A stretch of 8,173 bases of DNA from Bacteroidales bacterium UBA4417. GTDB lineage: Bacteria > Bacteroidota > Bacteroidia > Bacteroidales > UBA4417. Both the position numbers and the translations under genes were made by a program. Below the pieces are notes generated by a model. The model saw nothing but the letters and a program-made list of their open reading frames with translations. It was not told where the DNA came from and searched no databases. The stretch lies in contig DGQJ01000020.1 in NCBI GenBank assembly GCA_002389705.1, positions 1 through 8,173 on the forward strand, in the 5' to 3' direction. Shown piece after piece: positions 1 through 5,758 of this stretch (position 1 is its first letter; each line of letters starts with the position of its first letter).

Positions 1-1
1 A

Positions 2-742
2 GTTGCAGGTTTTGATTACCGCCGGAACGATAAGTCGAAGCTAACGCTGGAAGGATTTTATAAATTCTACAATTATTATCCTTTTTCATTACGGGATTCA
101 GTGTCCTTGGCCAGTAAAGGTGCCGATTTCGGTGTTGCGGGTGATGAGGGTGTAACGCCCACATCTAAAGGTAAAGCCTGGGGTGCCGAACTGTACTATC
201 GTGATAAACTGAGTCGAATGGTTGATGTTACCCTTTCATATACCTGGGTGCGATCATCGTTTGAAGACAAAAGAGGCGATTTTATACCCTCTACCTGGGA
301 CAACCGTCACATACTGAATGTTACAGCCCTTGCCACACTCAAAAGAAACTGGGATATTGGTATCAAATGGCGATTTGTGGGAGGCGCACCTTATACACCT
401 TACGATGAGGATAAATCATCGCTCATCGAAGCCTGGGATGCCAAAGGGCAGGGTTATCTCGACTACAACCTGTTTAATACGAACCGTTTGGGTAATTTCC
501 AGCAATTCGACCTGCGGGTAGACAAAGAATACTACTTTAAAAAGTGGTCGCTGAATGTTTATTTGGATATCCAGAACTTATATAATTTCAAAGCGGAACA
601 ACCATCAGTTCTTGTGCAGGAAAAAGACGCATCAGGGAATCCTTTAATCGATCCGCAGGATACAAAGCGATATGTGCTTAAATACCTGCCCAGCGAAGCA
701 GGTACCGTGCTTCCTACAATTGGAATCATTGTTGAGATATAG
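2..742 (+). CDS. TonB-dependent outer-membrane receptor, C-terminal barrel (5' partial)
   Basis: The reading frame is open from base 2 (a codon phase, not a start) to the TAG at 740-742, giving the last 246 residues of a protein that starts outside the window. The GTG at 101 is an internal Val codon, because the frame continues upstream with barrel-like sequence (LTLEGFYKFYNYYPFSLRD). Alternating polar and hydrophobic strands rich in Tyr, Trp and Phe, and strand pairs such as VDVTLSYTWVRSSFED, WDNRHILNVTALATLK and WSLNVYLDIQNLYN, are typical of the C-terminal 22-strand barrel of TonB-dependent receptors. The 'WDNRH.LN' and 'GAPYTPYD' motifs are common in Bacteroidota receptors. In this family the barrel lies in the outer membrane and imports large or scarce substrates using TonB energy. 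The plug domain is not visible, so the substrate is unknown. The chain ends in GIIVEI, with Ile where many barrels have a terminal aromatic residue. The gene converges with pcm. Confidence 0.88.
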   Translation, partial: VAGFDYRRNDKSKLTLEGFYKFYNYYPFSLRDSVSLASKGADFGVAGDEGVTPTSKGKAWGAELYYRDKLSRMVDVTLSYTWVRSSFEDKRGDFIPSTWDNRHILNVTALATLKRNWDIGIKWRFVGGAPYTPYDEDKSSLIEAWDAKGQGYLDYNLFNTNRLGNFQQFDLRVDKEYYFKKWSLNVYLDIQNLYNFKAEQPSVLVQEKDASGNPLIDPQDTKRYVLKYLPSEAGTVLPTIGIIVEI

Positions 743-800
743 CATCGTTTCCTGATACAGCGTAGGTGCGAAATTACCTTGTTTGTTAGTGTACTTGGAT
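743..800. other. Convergent intergenic gap without an evident terminator
   Basis: These 58 bases separate the stop codons of the convergent receptor and pcm genes. I looked for an inverted repeat with a T tract and found only a 4-bp match (AGGT/ACCT), too weak to call. Termination may be Rho-dependent or may occur inside the neighbouring gene; this is inference. Confidence 0.5.
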
Positions 801-1466
801 TTAAACGTCCTGGGCTTTATCCGTTAGCATAGGTACGAACCTGAAAGTTCCGTGTGTCTCGGTTTTAATTTCGGTTTTCGAAAATTTCAAAATTCGGGTC
901 ATAATCTGCGAATCCCCTTTGCCCACTGGGGCAACTAAAATTCCCCCAGGTGCAAGTTGGTTTACCAGGGCTTCAGGTATATATGGTGCAGCTGCAGTAA
1001 TGAGTATCCGGTCGAATGGTGCATGTGCCGGAAGCCCGGCATAACCGTCGCCATAAAATAACCGGATGCGGTAATTAAGAGGTGGGTCCAGTGTTTTTAA
1101 AGTGTCGTAAAGCAGTTTTTGCCGTTCGATGGTATAAACCCGGGCTCCCATTTCGGCAAGTATGCTGGCCTGGTATCCCGAACCTGTTCCCACCTCAAGT
1201 ACGCGCATGCCTTTTTCGACTTTTAATAGTTCACTTTGAAATGCTACAGTATAAGGTTGTGAAATGGTTTGACCGGATCCGATAGGAAACGCTTTGTCCT
1301 CGTAAGCGAACTCAAGGAATGACGAATCGAAAAAATAATGCCTCGGGATGGTATTCATGGCGTTCAATACATTTTCGTCAGCAATGCCTTTGCTGCGGAG
1401 CAGATCAATAAGTTTTTTGCGTAATCCTTTGTGCCTGAATGTATCAGAGCGCTTTGTCAATGCCAT
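801..1466 (-). CDS. pcm: Protein-L-isoaspartate O-methyltransferase
   Basis: The 221-residue product matches the usual length of bacterial PIMT (about 205-225). This cytoplasmic enzyme transfers a methyl group from S-adenosylmethionine to L-isoaspartyl residues in aged proteins, which allows their repair. Visible motifs: the PIMT signature GSGQTISQPYTVA (63-75), with Ser69 at the position of the family's active-site Ser; SAM motif I VLEVGTGSGYQ (89-99); the acidic ribose-binding end of strand 2 in TIER (112-115); a post-motif segment FDRILITAAAPYIPEAL (151-167); and QLAPGGILVAPVG (170-182) before a C-terminal FRFVPM strand (208-213). The ATG at 1466-1464 gives a normal N-terminus with a basic helix that includes RHKGLRKKLIDLL. 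No Shine-Dalgarno sequence precedes it. It is divergent from rho and convergent with the receptor gene, so it appears to be transcribed alone. No matching TAnnTTTG box was seen upstream on its strand. Confidence 0.96.
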   Translation of the reverse strand: MALTKRSDTFRHKGLRKKLIDLLRSKGIADENVLNAMNTIPRHYFFDSSFLEFAYEDKAFPIGSGQTISQPYTVAFQSELLKVEKGMRVLEVGTGSGYQASILAEMGARVYTIERQKLLYDTLKTLDPPLNYRIRLFYGDGYAGLPAHAPFDRILITAAAPYIPEALVNQLAPGGILVAPVGKGDSQIMTRILKFSKTEIKTETHGTFRFVPMLTDKAQDV

Positions 1467-1846
1467 AAGTTGTCCGGAGTTTCAATCTGCGAATGTAAGT
1501 AACTCCTGGCTTTAATAAAAATCTGCATTTGAAAAAAAATGCCCTATCATAAAATAATTATTGATATTTTGAAGCAGAATCCAAAAACATTTATATATTT
1601 GCAGAGTTTTAATACAATCCACTCTGAATTTTCCTGATTTTTCCCGGTAATTATTCTAAAGCACCATCTTCAGGTTCTCACATGAAATAGGCATGATTGG
1701 AATAAATCACCATCCAAAGATGATTTTATGATCGATCCGGCGTATTCCAGCTGACCTTTAAAAATCAAATTAATTACAGATGAAAGTATAATTTTAATTC
1801 ATACGATTTAAACTCCCCATTTATTCGTCCAATCAACCCCATTCGC
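1467..1846. other. Divergent pcm-rho intergenic region with rho leader
   Basis: These 380 AT-rich bases hold the starts of two divergent genes. On the plus strand they contain a probable promoter at about 1568-1601 and then about 240 nt of presumed rho 5' leader. The leader has more C than G: by hand count, 19 C to 8 G over about 1610-1690 and 16 C to 3 G over 1801-1846. A 12-codon ATG frame with a TGA stop lies at 1693-1731, but nothing else supports it as a gene. Small inverted repeats (GCATTT/AAATGC at 1525-1542, and an AAATCA/TGATTT pair near 1704-1730) are too short to call. No riboswitch or RNA gene was recognised. Confidence 0.6.
1568..1601 (+). promoter_or_regulatory. Probable Bacteroidota-type promoter for rho
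   Basis: TATATTTG at 1594-1601 fits the Bacteroidota -7 box TAnnTTTG exactly. An upstream TTTG at 1568-1571 could be the -33 element. The spacer is 22 bases, at the long end of what is reported for this phylum (about 19, up to about 23 in Flavobacteria). Transcription would start about 6-8 bases downstream, leaving a leader of about 240 nt before the rho ATG. This is a motif match only. Confidence 0.5.
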
Positions 1847-3949
1847 ATGTACGATAAGAGCGAACTCGAAAGTAAGCTGCTAAATGAATTGCGTGAAATC
1901 GCAAAGCAGTTCAACATCCACAAGAGCGATCTGATGAAAAAACAGGACCTCGTTTACCAGATCCTTGATCAACAGGCTGCCAATCCTACTCCCGACATAC
2001 TGGAAGCTGAAAAAAAAGCCCGTGTTTTTGCACCCAAAGGGCACCGCCAGCGTATCCCAGTTGATAAACTCAAGGAAAACAGGAAGGTGGAACCTAAAGC
2101 TACAGCAGAAGCAAAAGAAACACCCGCTAAAGAAATGAGGGCACCTGAAGCAGAAATGCCAGTTAAAAAAGCGGAAATTGCCCCTGAGCCCGAAAACACC
2201 GAAATTCCAAAACCCGCCTTCCGAGAGCCTGCACCGAATCAAAAAATTACTCATTTTGAGCAACGGCGCAGCTTCAACCGCGAGGACAAATCCGACGATG
2301 GAATTCCATCCGAAAAATCATTCGAAAGACCTGAATCAACCAATGTTCCGGCCTGGGAAATGCAGGAATTTCATGAGCGCCGTCACCGCGGTCGCCGTCC
2401 ACAGCCCAGTGAAGATACAACTGATGGCACCGCAGGAAATGAAGAACTTCCCATTAATCTGACCAACGACAGGCAAAACAGGAATACCGACTGGAAACCT
2501 TCGCCCAAAAAGGTTAAACGTAAGGAACCTGATCCTAACCTGATAATAGAGGAACCTGCTATTATTGATGAATTTATTCCATCCTTCGATTTTAAAGAAC
2601 CTGATGTTGAAGTTCTTACCCTTCACCAGGTGATACAGGAGGAAGAAGTGGAACCTGCCCCAATTCCGGATGGCAATATCCAGGTTGAACTATCCCGCTC
2701 CAACGATATTGCCCGGGATATGCAGCGATACAGCCGCACTGATCGTGGAGAAAGAAATGATCGTAACGACAGGCCGGAACGTCGGCCCCAGCAGCAACCC
2801 CAACCACAGCGTGAAGATTATTCGTGGGAATTCGAAGGAATTGTTTCCTGCGAAGGTGTACTCGAAATGATGCCCGATGGTTATGGCTTCCTTCGTTCGT
2901 CCGATTATAACTACCTGAGTTCGCCTGATGATGTATATGTATCACAATCGCAGATTAAGCTTTTCGGGCTTAAAACCGGCGATACAGTGAAAGGCACAAT
3001 ACGCCCGCCAAAAGAAGGCGAGAAGTATTTCCCCTTAGTGAAAGTTGAAAATATTAACGGGAAACTGCCCGAAGAAATCCGCGATCGCATCCCCTTCGAT
3101 TACCTTACACCACTTTTCCCTGAGAAGAAATTTAAGCTTACCGGTCACCCGGGCTCAAGCCTGAGTACTCGGATCATAGACCTGTTCAGCCCTATTGGTA
3201 AAGGTCAGCGCGGACTTATTGTGGCTCAGCCCAAAACCGGTAAAACGGTATTGCTCAAGGAAATAGCCAATGCCATAGCATACAATCATCCTGAAGCTTA
3301 CCTCATTGTGCTGCTTATTGATGAGCGCCCTGAGGAAGTTACTGATATGGCCCGTAATGTGAAAGCCGAGGTTATTTCTTCTACCTTCGACGAGCCTGCC
3401 GATCGTCATGTACGGATCGCAAACCTTGTGCTCGAAAAAGCCAAACGGCTTACCGAATGCGGACACGATGTGGTTATCCTGCTCGATTCAATCACAAGGT
3501 TGGCCCGCGCTTACAATACCGTTGCTCCTGCATCGGGGAAAGTACTCTCGGGCGGGGTTGAGGCAAACGCACTTCAAAAGCCCAAACGATTCTTCGGTGC
3601 TGCCCGCCAGATTGAAAACGGAGGTTCACTCACCATTATTGCCACGGCACTTACCGAAACAGGTTCGCGTATGGACGAGGTGATTTTTGAGGAATTTAAA
3701 GGAACCGGAAATATGGAGCTTCAGCTTGATCGCAAACTTTCGAATAAGCGGATTTTCCCGGCTGTAGATATTGTTGCTTCCAGTACACGACGCGACGACC
3801 TGCTGCTCGAAAAGGATGTACTGCAGCGTTTATGGGTGCTGCGTAATCACCTTGCTGATATGAACCCTATTGAAGCTATGGATTTTCTGAAGGATAAAAT
3901 GAAATTTACCCAAACCAACGAGGAATTCCTGATCTCTATGAACGGCTAA
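1847..3949 (+). CDS. rho: Transcription termination factor Rho with a long disordered insert
   Basis: This encodes Rho, the hexameric RNA-dependent ATPase/helicase that ends transcription. It has 700 residues against about 419 in E. coli. Residues 1-45 form the N-terminal helical Rho_N (SAP-like) domain ([20 protein letters not shown]). Residues about 46-326 are a low-complexity, charged, P/Q/N/R-rich segment. About 327-405 is the cold-shock-type RNA-binding domain with the RNP1-like DGYGFLRS (344-351) and [14 protein letters not shown]. The RecA-type ATPase follows: Walker A AQPKTGKT (460-467), [10 protein letters not shown] (489-498), Walker B VVILLD (542-547), [12 protein letters not shown], the Q loop in [19 protein letters not shown] (567-585), the R loop EFKGTGNM (616-623), and the likely Arg finger R648 in SSTRRDD. 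The ATG is followed at once by Rho_N, with no better start upstream and no Shine-Dalgarno sequence. The gene appears monocistronic and is closed by the hairpin at 3979-4008. The ATPase core is very like E. coli Rho; only the insert is unusual. Confidence 0.98.
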   Translation: MYDKSELESKLLNELREIAKQFNIHKSDLMKKQDLVYQILDQQAANPTPDILEAEKKARVFAPKGHRQRIPVDKLKENRKVEPKATAEAKETPAKEMRAPEAEMPVKKAEIAPEPENTEIPKPAFREPAPNQKITHFEQRRSFNREDKSDDGIPSEKSFERPESTNVPAWEMQEFHERRHRGRRPQPSEDTTDGTAGNEELPINLTNDRQNRNTDWKPSPKKVKRKEPDPNLIIEEPAIIDEFIPSFDFKEPDVEVLTLHQVIQEEEVEPAPIPDGNIQVELSRSNDIARDMQRYSRTDRGERNDRNDRPERRPQQQPQPQREDYSWEFEGIVSCEGVLEMMPDGYGFLRSSDYNYLSSPDDVYVSQSQIKLFGLKTGDTVKGTIRPPKEGEKYFPLVKVENINGKLPEEIRDRIPFDYLTPLFPEKKFKLTGHPGSSLSTRIIDLFSPIGKGQRGLIVAQPKTGKTVLLKEIANAIAYNHPEAYLIVLLIDERPEEVTDMARNVKAEVISSTFDEPADRHVRIANLVLEKAKRLTECGHDVVILLDSITRLARAYNTVAPASGKVLSGGVEANALQKPKRFFGAARQIENGGSLTIIATALTETGSRMDEVIFEEFKGTGNMELQLDRKLSNKRIFPAVDIVASSTRRDDLLLEKDVLQRLWVLRNHLADMNPIEAMDFLKDKMKFTQTNEEFLISMNG
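1982..2824 (+). other. Intrinsically disordered insert of Rho (residues about 46-326)
   Basis: About 280 residues without globular character separate Rho_N from the RNA-binding domain. The composition shifts along the segment. Residues 51-130 are rich in A, E, K and P. Residues 131-230 are mixed-charge with basic patches ([15 protein letters not shown]). Residues 231-285 are acidic with a more hydrophobic core ([26 protein letters not shown]). Residues 286-326 are rich in R, D, N and Q ([20 protein letters not shown]). Base usage resembles the rest of the gene and the frame is uninterrupted, so it does not look like a recent insertion. Confidence 0.85.
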
Positions 3950-3978
3950 ATCTCACAGCTTGTTCTGCTACAGAAATA

Positions 3979-4008
3979 AAAAAGGCCGGCATGATTGCCG
4001 GCCTTTTT
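3979..4008. terminator. Bidirectional intrinsic terminator between rho and the Spy-like gene
   Basis: GGCCGGC (3984-3990) and GCCGGCC (3997-4003) pair perfectly around a 6-nt loop (ATGATT). Flanking A5 (3979-3983) and T5 (4004-4008) extend the stem to 12 bp. T-rich sequence follows on the plus strand (through 4019), and the A run preceding the stem gives a T tract on the minus strand. The hairpin starts 29 bases after the rho stop codon and lies 17 bases beyond the stop of the convergent 4026-4532 gene, so it can serve both. Confidence 0.92.
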
Positions 4009-4025
4009 GCTTATTTTTTGTTAGG

Positions 4026-4532
4026 TTACTTTTTTTGTGCGGGTGGTCTGCCGTGGCTGTTGTGCATTTTTTCCATGAGCATTTTTTGAAATTCGCGCTC
4101 TGAATCGTACAGTTTCAGAATTTTAACTGCCGGCAGCACTGCTTTGAATTTGCCATGGTATTCCTTGCGGAGATCCAGGAATTTCTGAGCTTCTATGATC
4201 TGGTTGTCCAGAATTTGTTCTGCTTCTTTCTGGGTAAGTTTATCCAGGTCTTCTTTGTGCATATATCCCGATTCCCTGAAAGATTTCTTCAAAGCCTGAC
4301 GCTTGGCATCATACTCATTGTACACAGGCCAGAACACTTTTGCTTCTTCAGGAGTAAGGTTTAGTTGCTGTGTGATAAACGCTACACGCTGCGCTTCCAT
4401 TTTTTCGCGGTTTCCACCGGGTTGACCGTCCTTGTCTTTGTTTTGCTGGGCATTAGCCGGATTCCCCAGCATAGCCATTGCCATCATGAGGCAAATTCCT
4501 GCAGCAATTGTTTTTGAGAGATGAGTTTTCAT
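4026..4532 (-). CDS. Exported Spy/CpxP-like helical protein
   Basis: The product has 168 residues. Its signal peptide has a basic start (MKTHLSK), a hydrophobic core (TIAAGICLMMAMAMLG) and a likely cleavage after PANA (residue 28), so it should be periplasmic. The mature chain is almost entirely predicted helix, highly charged, with two repeated 'LTxxEA' elements: LTPEEA (59-64) followed by FWPVYNEYDAKRQALKK, and LTQKEA (99-104) followed by a long helix to about residue 155. This resembles the LTxxQ motif of Spy/CpxP periplasmic chaperone or stress-sensor proteins, and the pattern is common in Bacteroidota next to ECF sigma genes. Only 10 bases separate it from the upstream anti-sigma-like gene, so it is probably the last gene of that operon, ending at the 3979-4008 terminator. 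A role in protein folding or in sensing envelope stress is inferred. It has no Cys-rich or obvious metal-binding cluster in the mature part; the C-terminus is basic (GRPPAQKK). Confidence 0.78.
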   Translation of the reverse strand: MKTHLSKTIAAGICLMMAMAMLGNPANAQQNKDKDGQPGGNREKMEAQRVAFITQQLNLTPEEAKVFWPVYNEYDAKRQALKKSFRESGYMHKEDLDKLTQKEAEQILDNQIIEAQKFLDLRKEYHGKFKAVLPAVKILKLYDSEREFQKMLMEKMHNSHGRPPAQKK

Positions 4533-4542
4533 GGTTTAAATA

Positions 4543-5052
4543 TTAGTATTCATTCAAAAGTTCGGATTCCATTTCATGTTCTTTGATAAAGGCTGAAATT
4601 TCTTCGGCAGTTGGTTCATTCTGACCACTTAAGGAAACTTCCGAAAAATTCAATTCTTTTCCTTCAATGGCGGCATCTATTTCATGGCTTTCGGCGAAAA
4701 CTGCCTCAGTTGCATACGAAGGATCGTAAGCCATATTGAGCTGAGTCCATTCGTCGGCGACCGGTATAACTGTGGTTTTTCGCTCAGGAACCACAAATAA
4801 TAGTAGTACAGCAACAACTACAGTGCTTAAAACGGGAACCCAAACTACCGGCTTCCAAACTCGTGGGATTGCAACTCCCAAGAAAGAGCGCCGCGGCACT
4901 TGATTTACCTGGTCGGAAATGCGTTCTCCCAGCGTATCGAAATATCCGACAGGTACTTTAAATCCCGGAGCCTCCTTTTTGAGTGCTTCAAGAAAAACCG
5001 GGATGTTTTCGGTATCATCTGTTGGGCCGGGTATGTTATTTCTCAGGTTCAT
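4543..5052 (-). CDS. Putative single-pass anti-sigma factor
   Basis: This 169-residue protein has a cytoplasmic-type N-terminus with the motif FKVPVGYFDTLGERI (31-45), one hydrophobic span at about 68-88 (PVVWVPVLSTVVVAVLLLFVV) after a basic stretch (PRRSF, PRVWK), and an acidic C-terminal domain ending in PTAEEISAFIKEHEMESELLNEY. Topology by the positive-inside rule is N-in, C-out. Many uncharacterised Bacteroidota proteins encoded just after ECF sigma genes share the FKVPxGYF motif, one TM helix and an acidic 'EEI..FI' tail (from general knowledge). The zinc-binding HxxxCxxC motif of classic ZAS anti-sigma factors is absent. The position, 33 bases after the sigma gene and 10 before the Spy-like gene, supports an anti-sigma role, but the sequence alone does not prove it. 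It could also be another membrane regulator of the same operon. Confidence 0.65.
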   Translation of the reverse strand: MNLRNNIPGPTDDTENIPVFLEALKKEAPGFKVPVGYFDTLGERISDQVNQVPRRSFLGVAIPRVWKPVVWVPVLSTVVVAVLLLFVVPERKTTVIPVADEWTQLNMAYDPSYATEAVFAESHEIDAAIEGKELNFSEVSLSGQNEPTAEEISAFIKEHEMESELLNEY

Positions 5053-5085
5053 GATATGTATAAGACGTTAACAATCAGTATAGGT

Positions 5086-5634
5086 TTAATTTGCGGTTAC
5101 CGATTCTTCAATTTTTTTAACTGCAAAATGATATGAGGCTTTAAGCGCACCTACCGAAGTTGTAAGTATCTCCGACATTTCTTCATAGCTCAGTTCATCG
5201 TAGTAACGCATATTAAAAACCAGCTGCTGCTTTTTGGGAAGCTTAATGATGGCTTCAGTAAGCCTTCTTTGTATCTCCGTTCCATCAAAGTAGTTATCAT
5301 CATGCAATGATTTAATCATCATGGCTTCGGGCGATGTTAACGATAAATAGGAGCGGAGTTGTTTGCTTTTCAGGAAGCTGAGCGACTCGTTTACAGCAAT
5401 GCGGTACAACCAGGTGAAAAGTTTGGAGTCTTCACGAAACGAGCCCAGGTTATTCCACACTTTTATGAATATATTCTGAACCACATCGTCGGCATCATCA
5501 TGGTCAATAACCATGCGCCTTACGAAAAAGTAAATTTTCTCCCGGTACTTCTTCACTAATAGATTGAAAGCGTAATGCGATCTGTTTGCATCCCGGTACA
5601 TTTCAATCAGTTCAATGTCAGTGTATTCCGGCAT
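5086..5634 (-). CDS. RNA polymerase sigma-70 factor, ECF subfamily
   Basis: The 182-residue protein has only sigma regions 2 and 4, as ECF factors do. Region 2 (about 20-91) includes the core-binding helix and region 2.3/2.4: HDDADDVVQNIFIKVW (45-60) and FTWLYRIAVNESLSFLKSK (73-91). A linker (92-123) follows. Region 4 (about 124-177) contains LPKKQQLVFNMRYYDELSY and the DNA-binding helix-turn-helix SYEEMSEILTTSVGALKASYHFAVKKI (149-175). It would direct RNA polymerase to a small stress or housekeeping regulon. The ATG at 5634-5632 gives a full region 2 with no better upstream start. It is the first of three closely spaced genes with the putative anti-sigma factor and the Spy-like protein, the usual arrangement for self-regulated ECF systems. 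I saw no clear TAnnTTTG or classic ECF (GGAAC...CGTC) promoter in the 124 bases upstream, so its promoter and regulon are unknown. Confidence 0.95.
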   Translation of the reverse strand: MPEYTDIELIEMYRDANRSHYAFNLLVKKYREKIYFFVRRMVIDHDDADDVVQNIFIKVWNNLGSFREDSKLFTWLYRIAVNESLSFLKSKQLRSYLSLTSPEAMMIKSLHDDNYFDGTEIQRRLTEAIIKLPKKQQLVFNMRYYDELSYEEMSEILTTSVGALKASYHFAVKKIEESVTAN

Positions 5635-5758
5635 TATTAGTGTTTGAAGTGGTGAAAGTTTGTTGAATTGAATGCAGGTTTGACTACTTCCGAGTTCAAA
5701 AGTTTAAAATAATGTGTTATCCTTGCCTGCCCGGATTCGCTTGCTGATGCCTGCTGTT
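5635..5758. other. Gap between vWA gene and ECF sigma gene
   Basis: These 124 bases separate two leftward genes. They probably hold the promoter of the sigma operon. No stem-loop terminator for the vWA gene and no clean promoter box were seen. TGCCTGC occurs twice (5724-5730 and 5748-5754) as a short direct repeat, which may be chance. Whether the vWA gene is co-transcribed with the sigma operon stays open. Confidence 0.4.

Noticed and set aside
101..742. GTG at 101 as the start of a short independent gene
   Set aside because: The same frame is open to the left edge and reads as beta-barrel sequence, so this is the middle of a receptor gene.
1525..1542. Inverted repeat GCATTT/AAATGC in the pcm-rho gap
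   Set aside because: The 6-bp AT-rich stem with a 6-nt loop is too weak to be a terminator or operator call.
1693..1731. Twelve-codon ATG frame in the rho leader, a possible leader peptide
   Set aside because: It has no Shine-Dalgarno or other support, and short frames of this size arise by chance. It is mentioned only because E. coli rho has a leader peptide.
1880..2263. Antisense open frame of 127 codons under the rho insert
   Set aside because: It is opposite the low-complexity coding region of rho and has a Phe/Cys-rich translation typical of a shadow frame.
5724..5754. Direct repeat TGCCTGC upstream of the ECF sigma gene
   Set aside because: Seven bases repeated once is within chance and has no inverted partner or known site.
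5635..5758. ECF-type promoter (GGAAC/CGTC-like) for autoregulation of the sigma gene
   Set aside because: Only partial GAAC and GTC matches with a wrong spacing were found on the minus strand.
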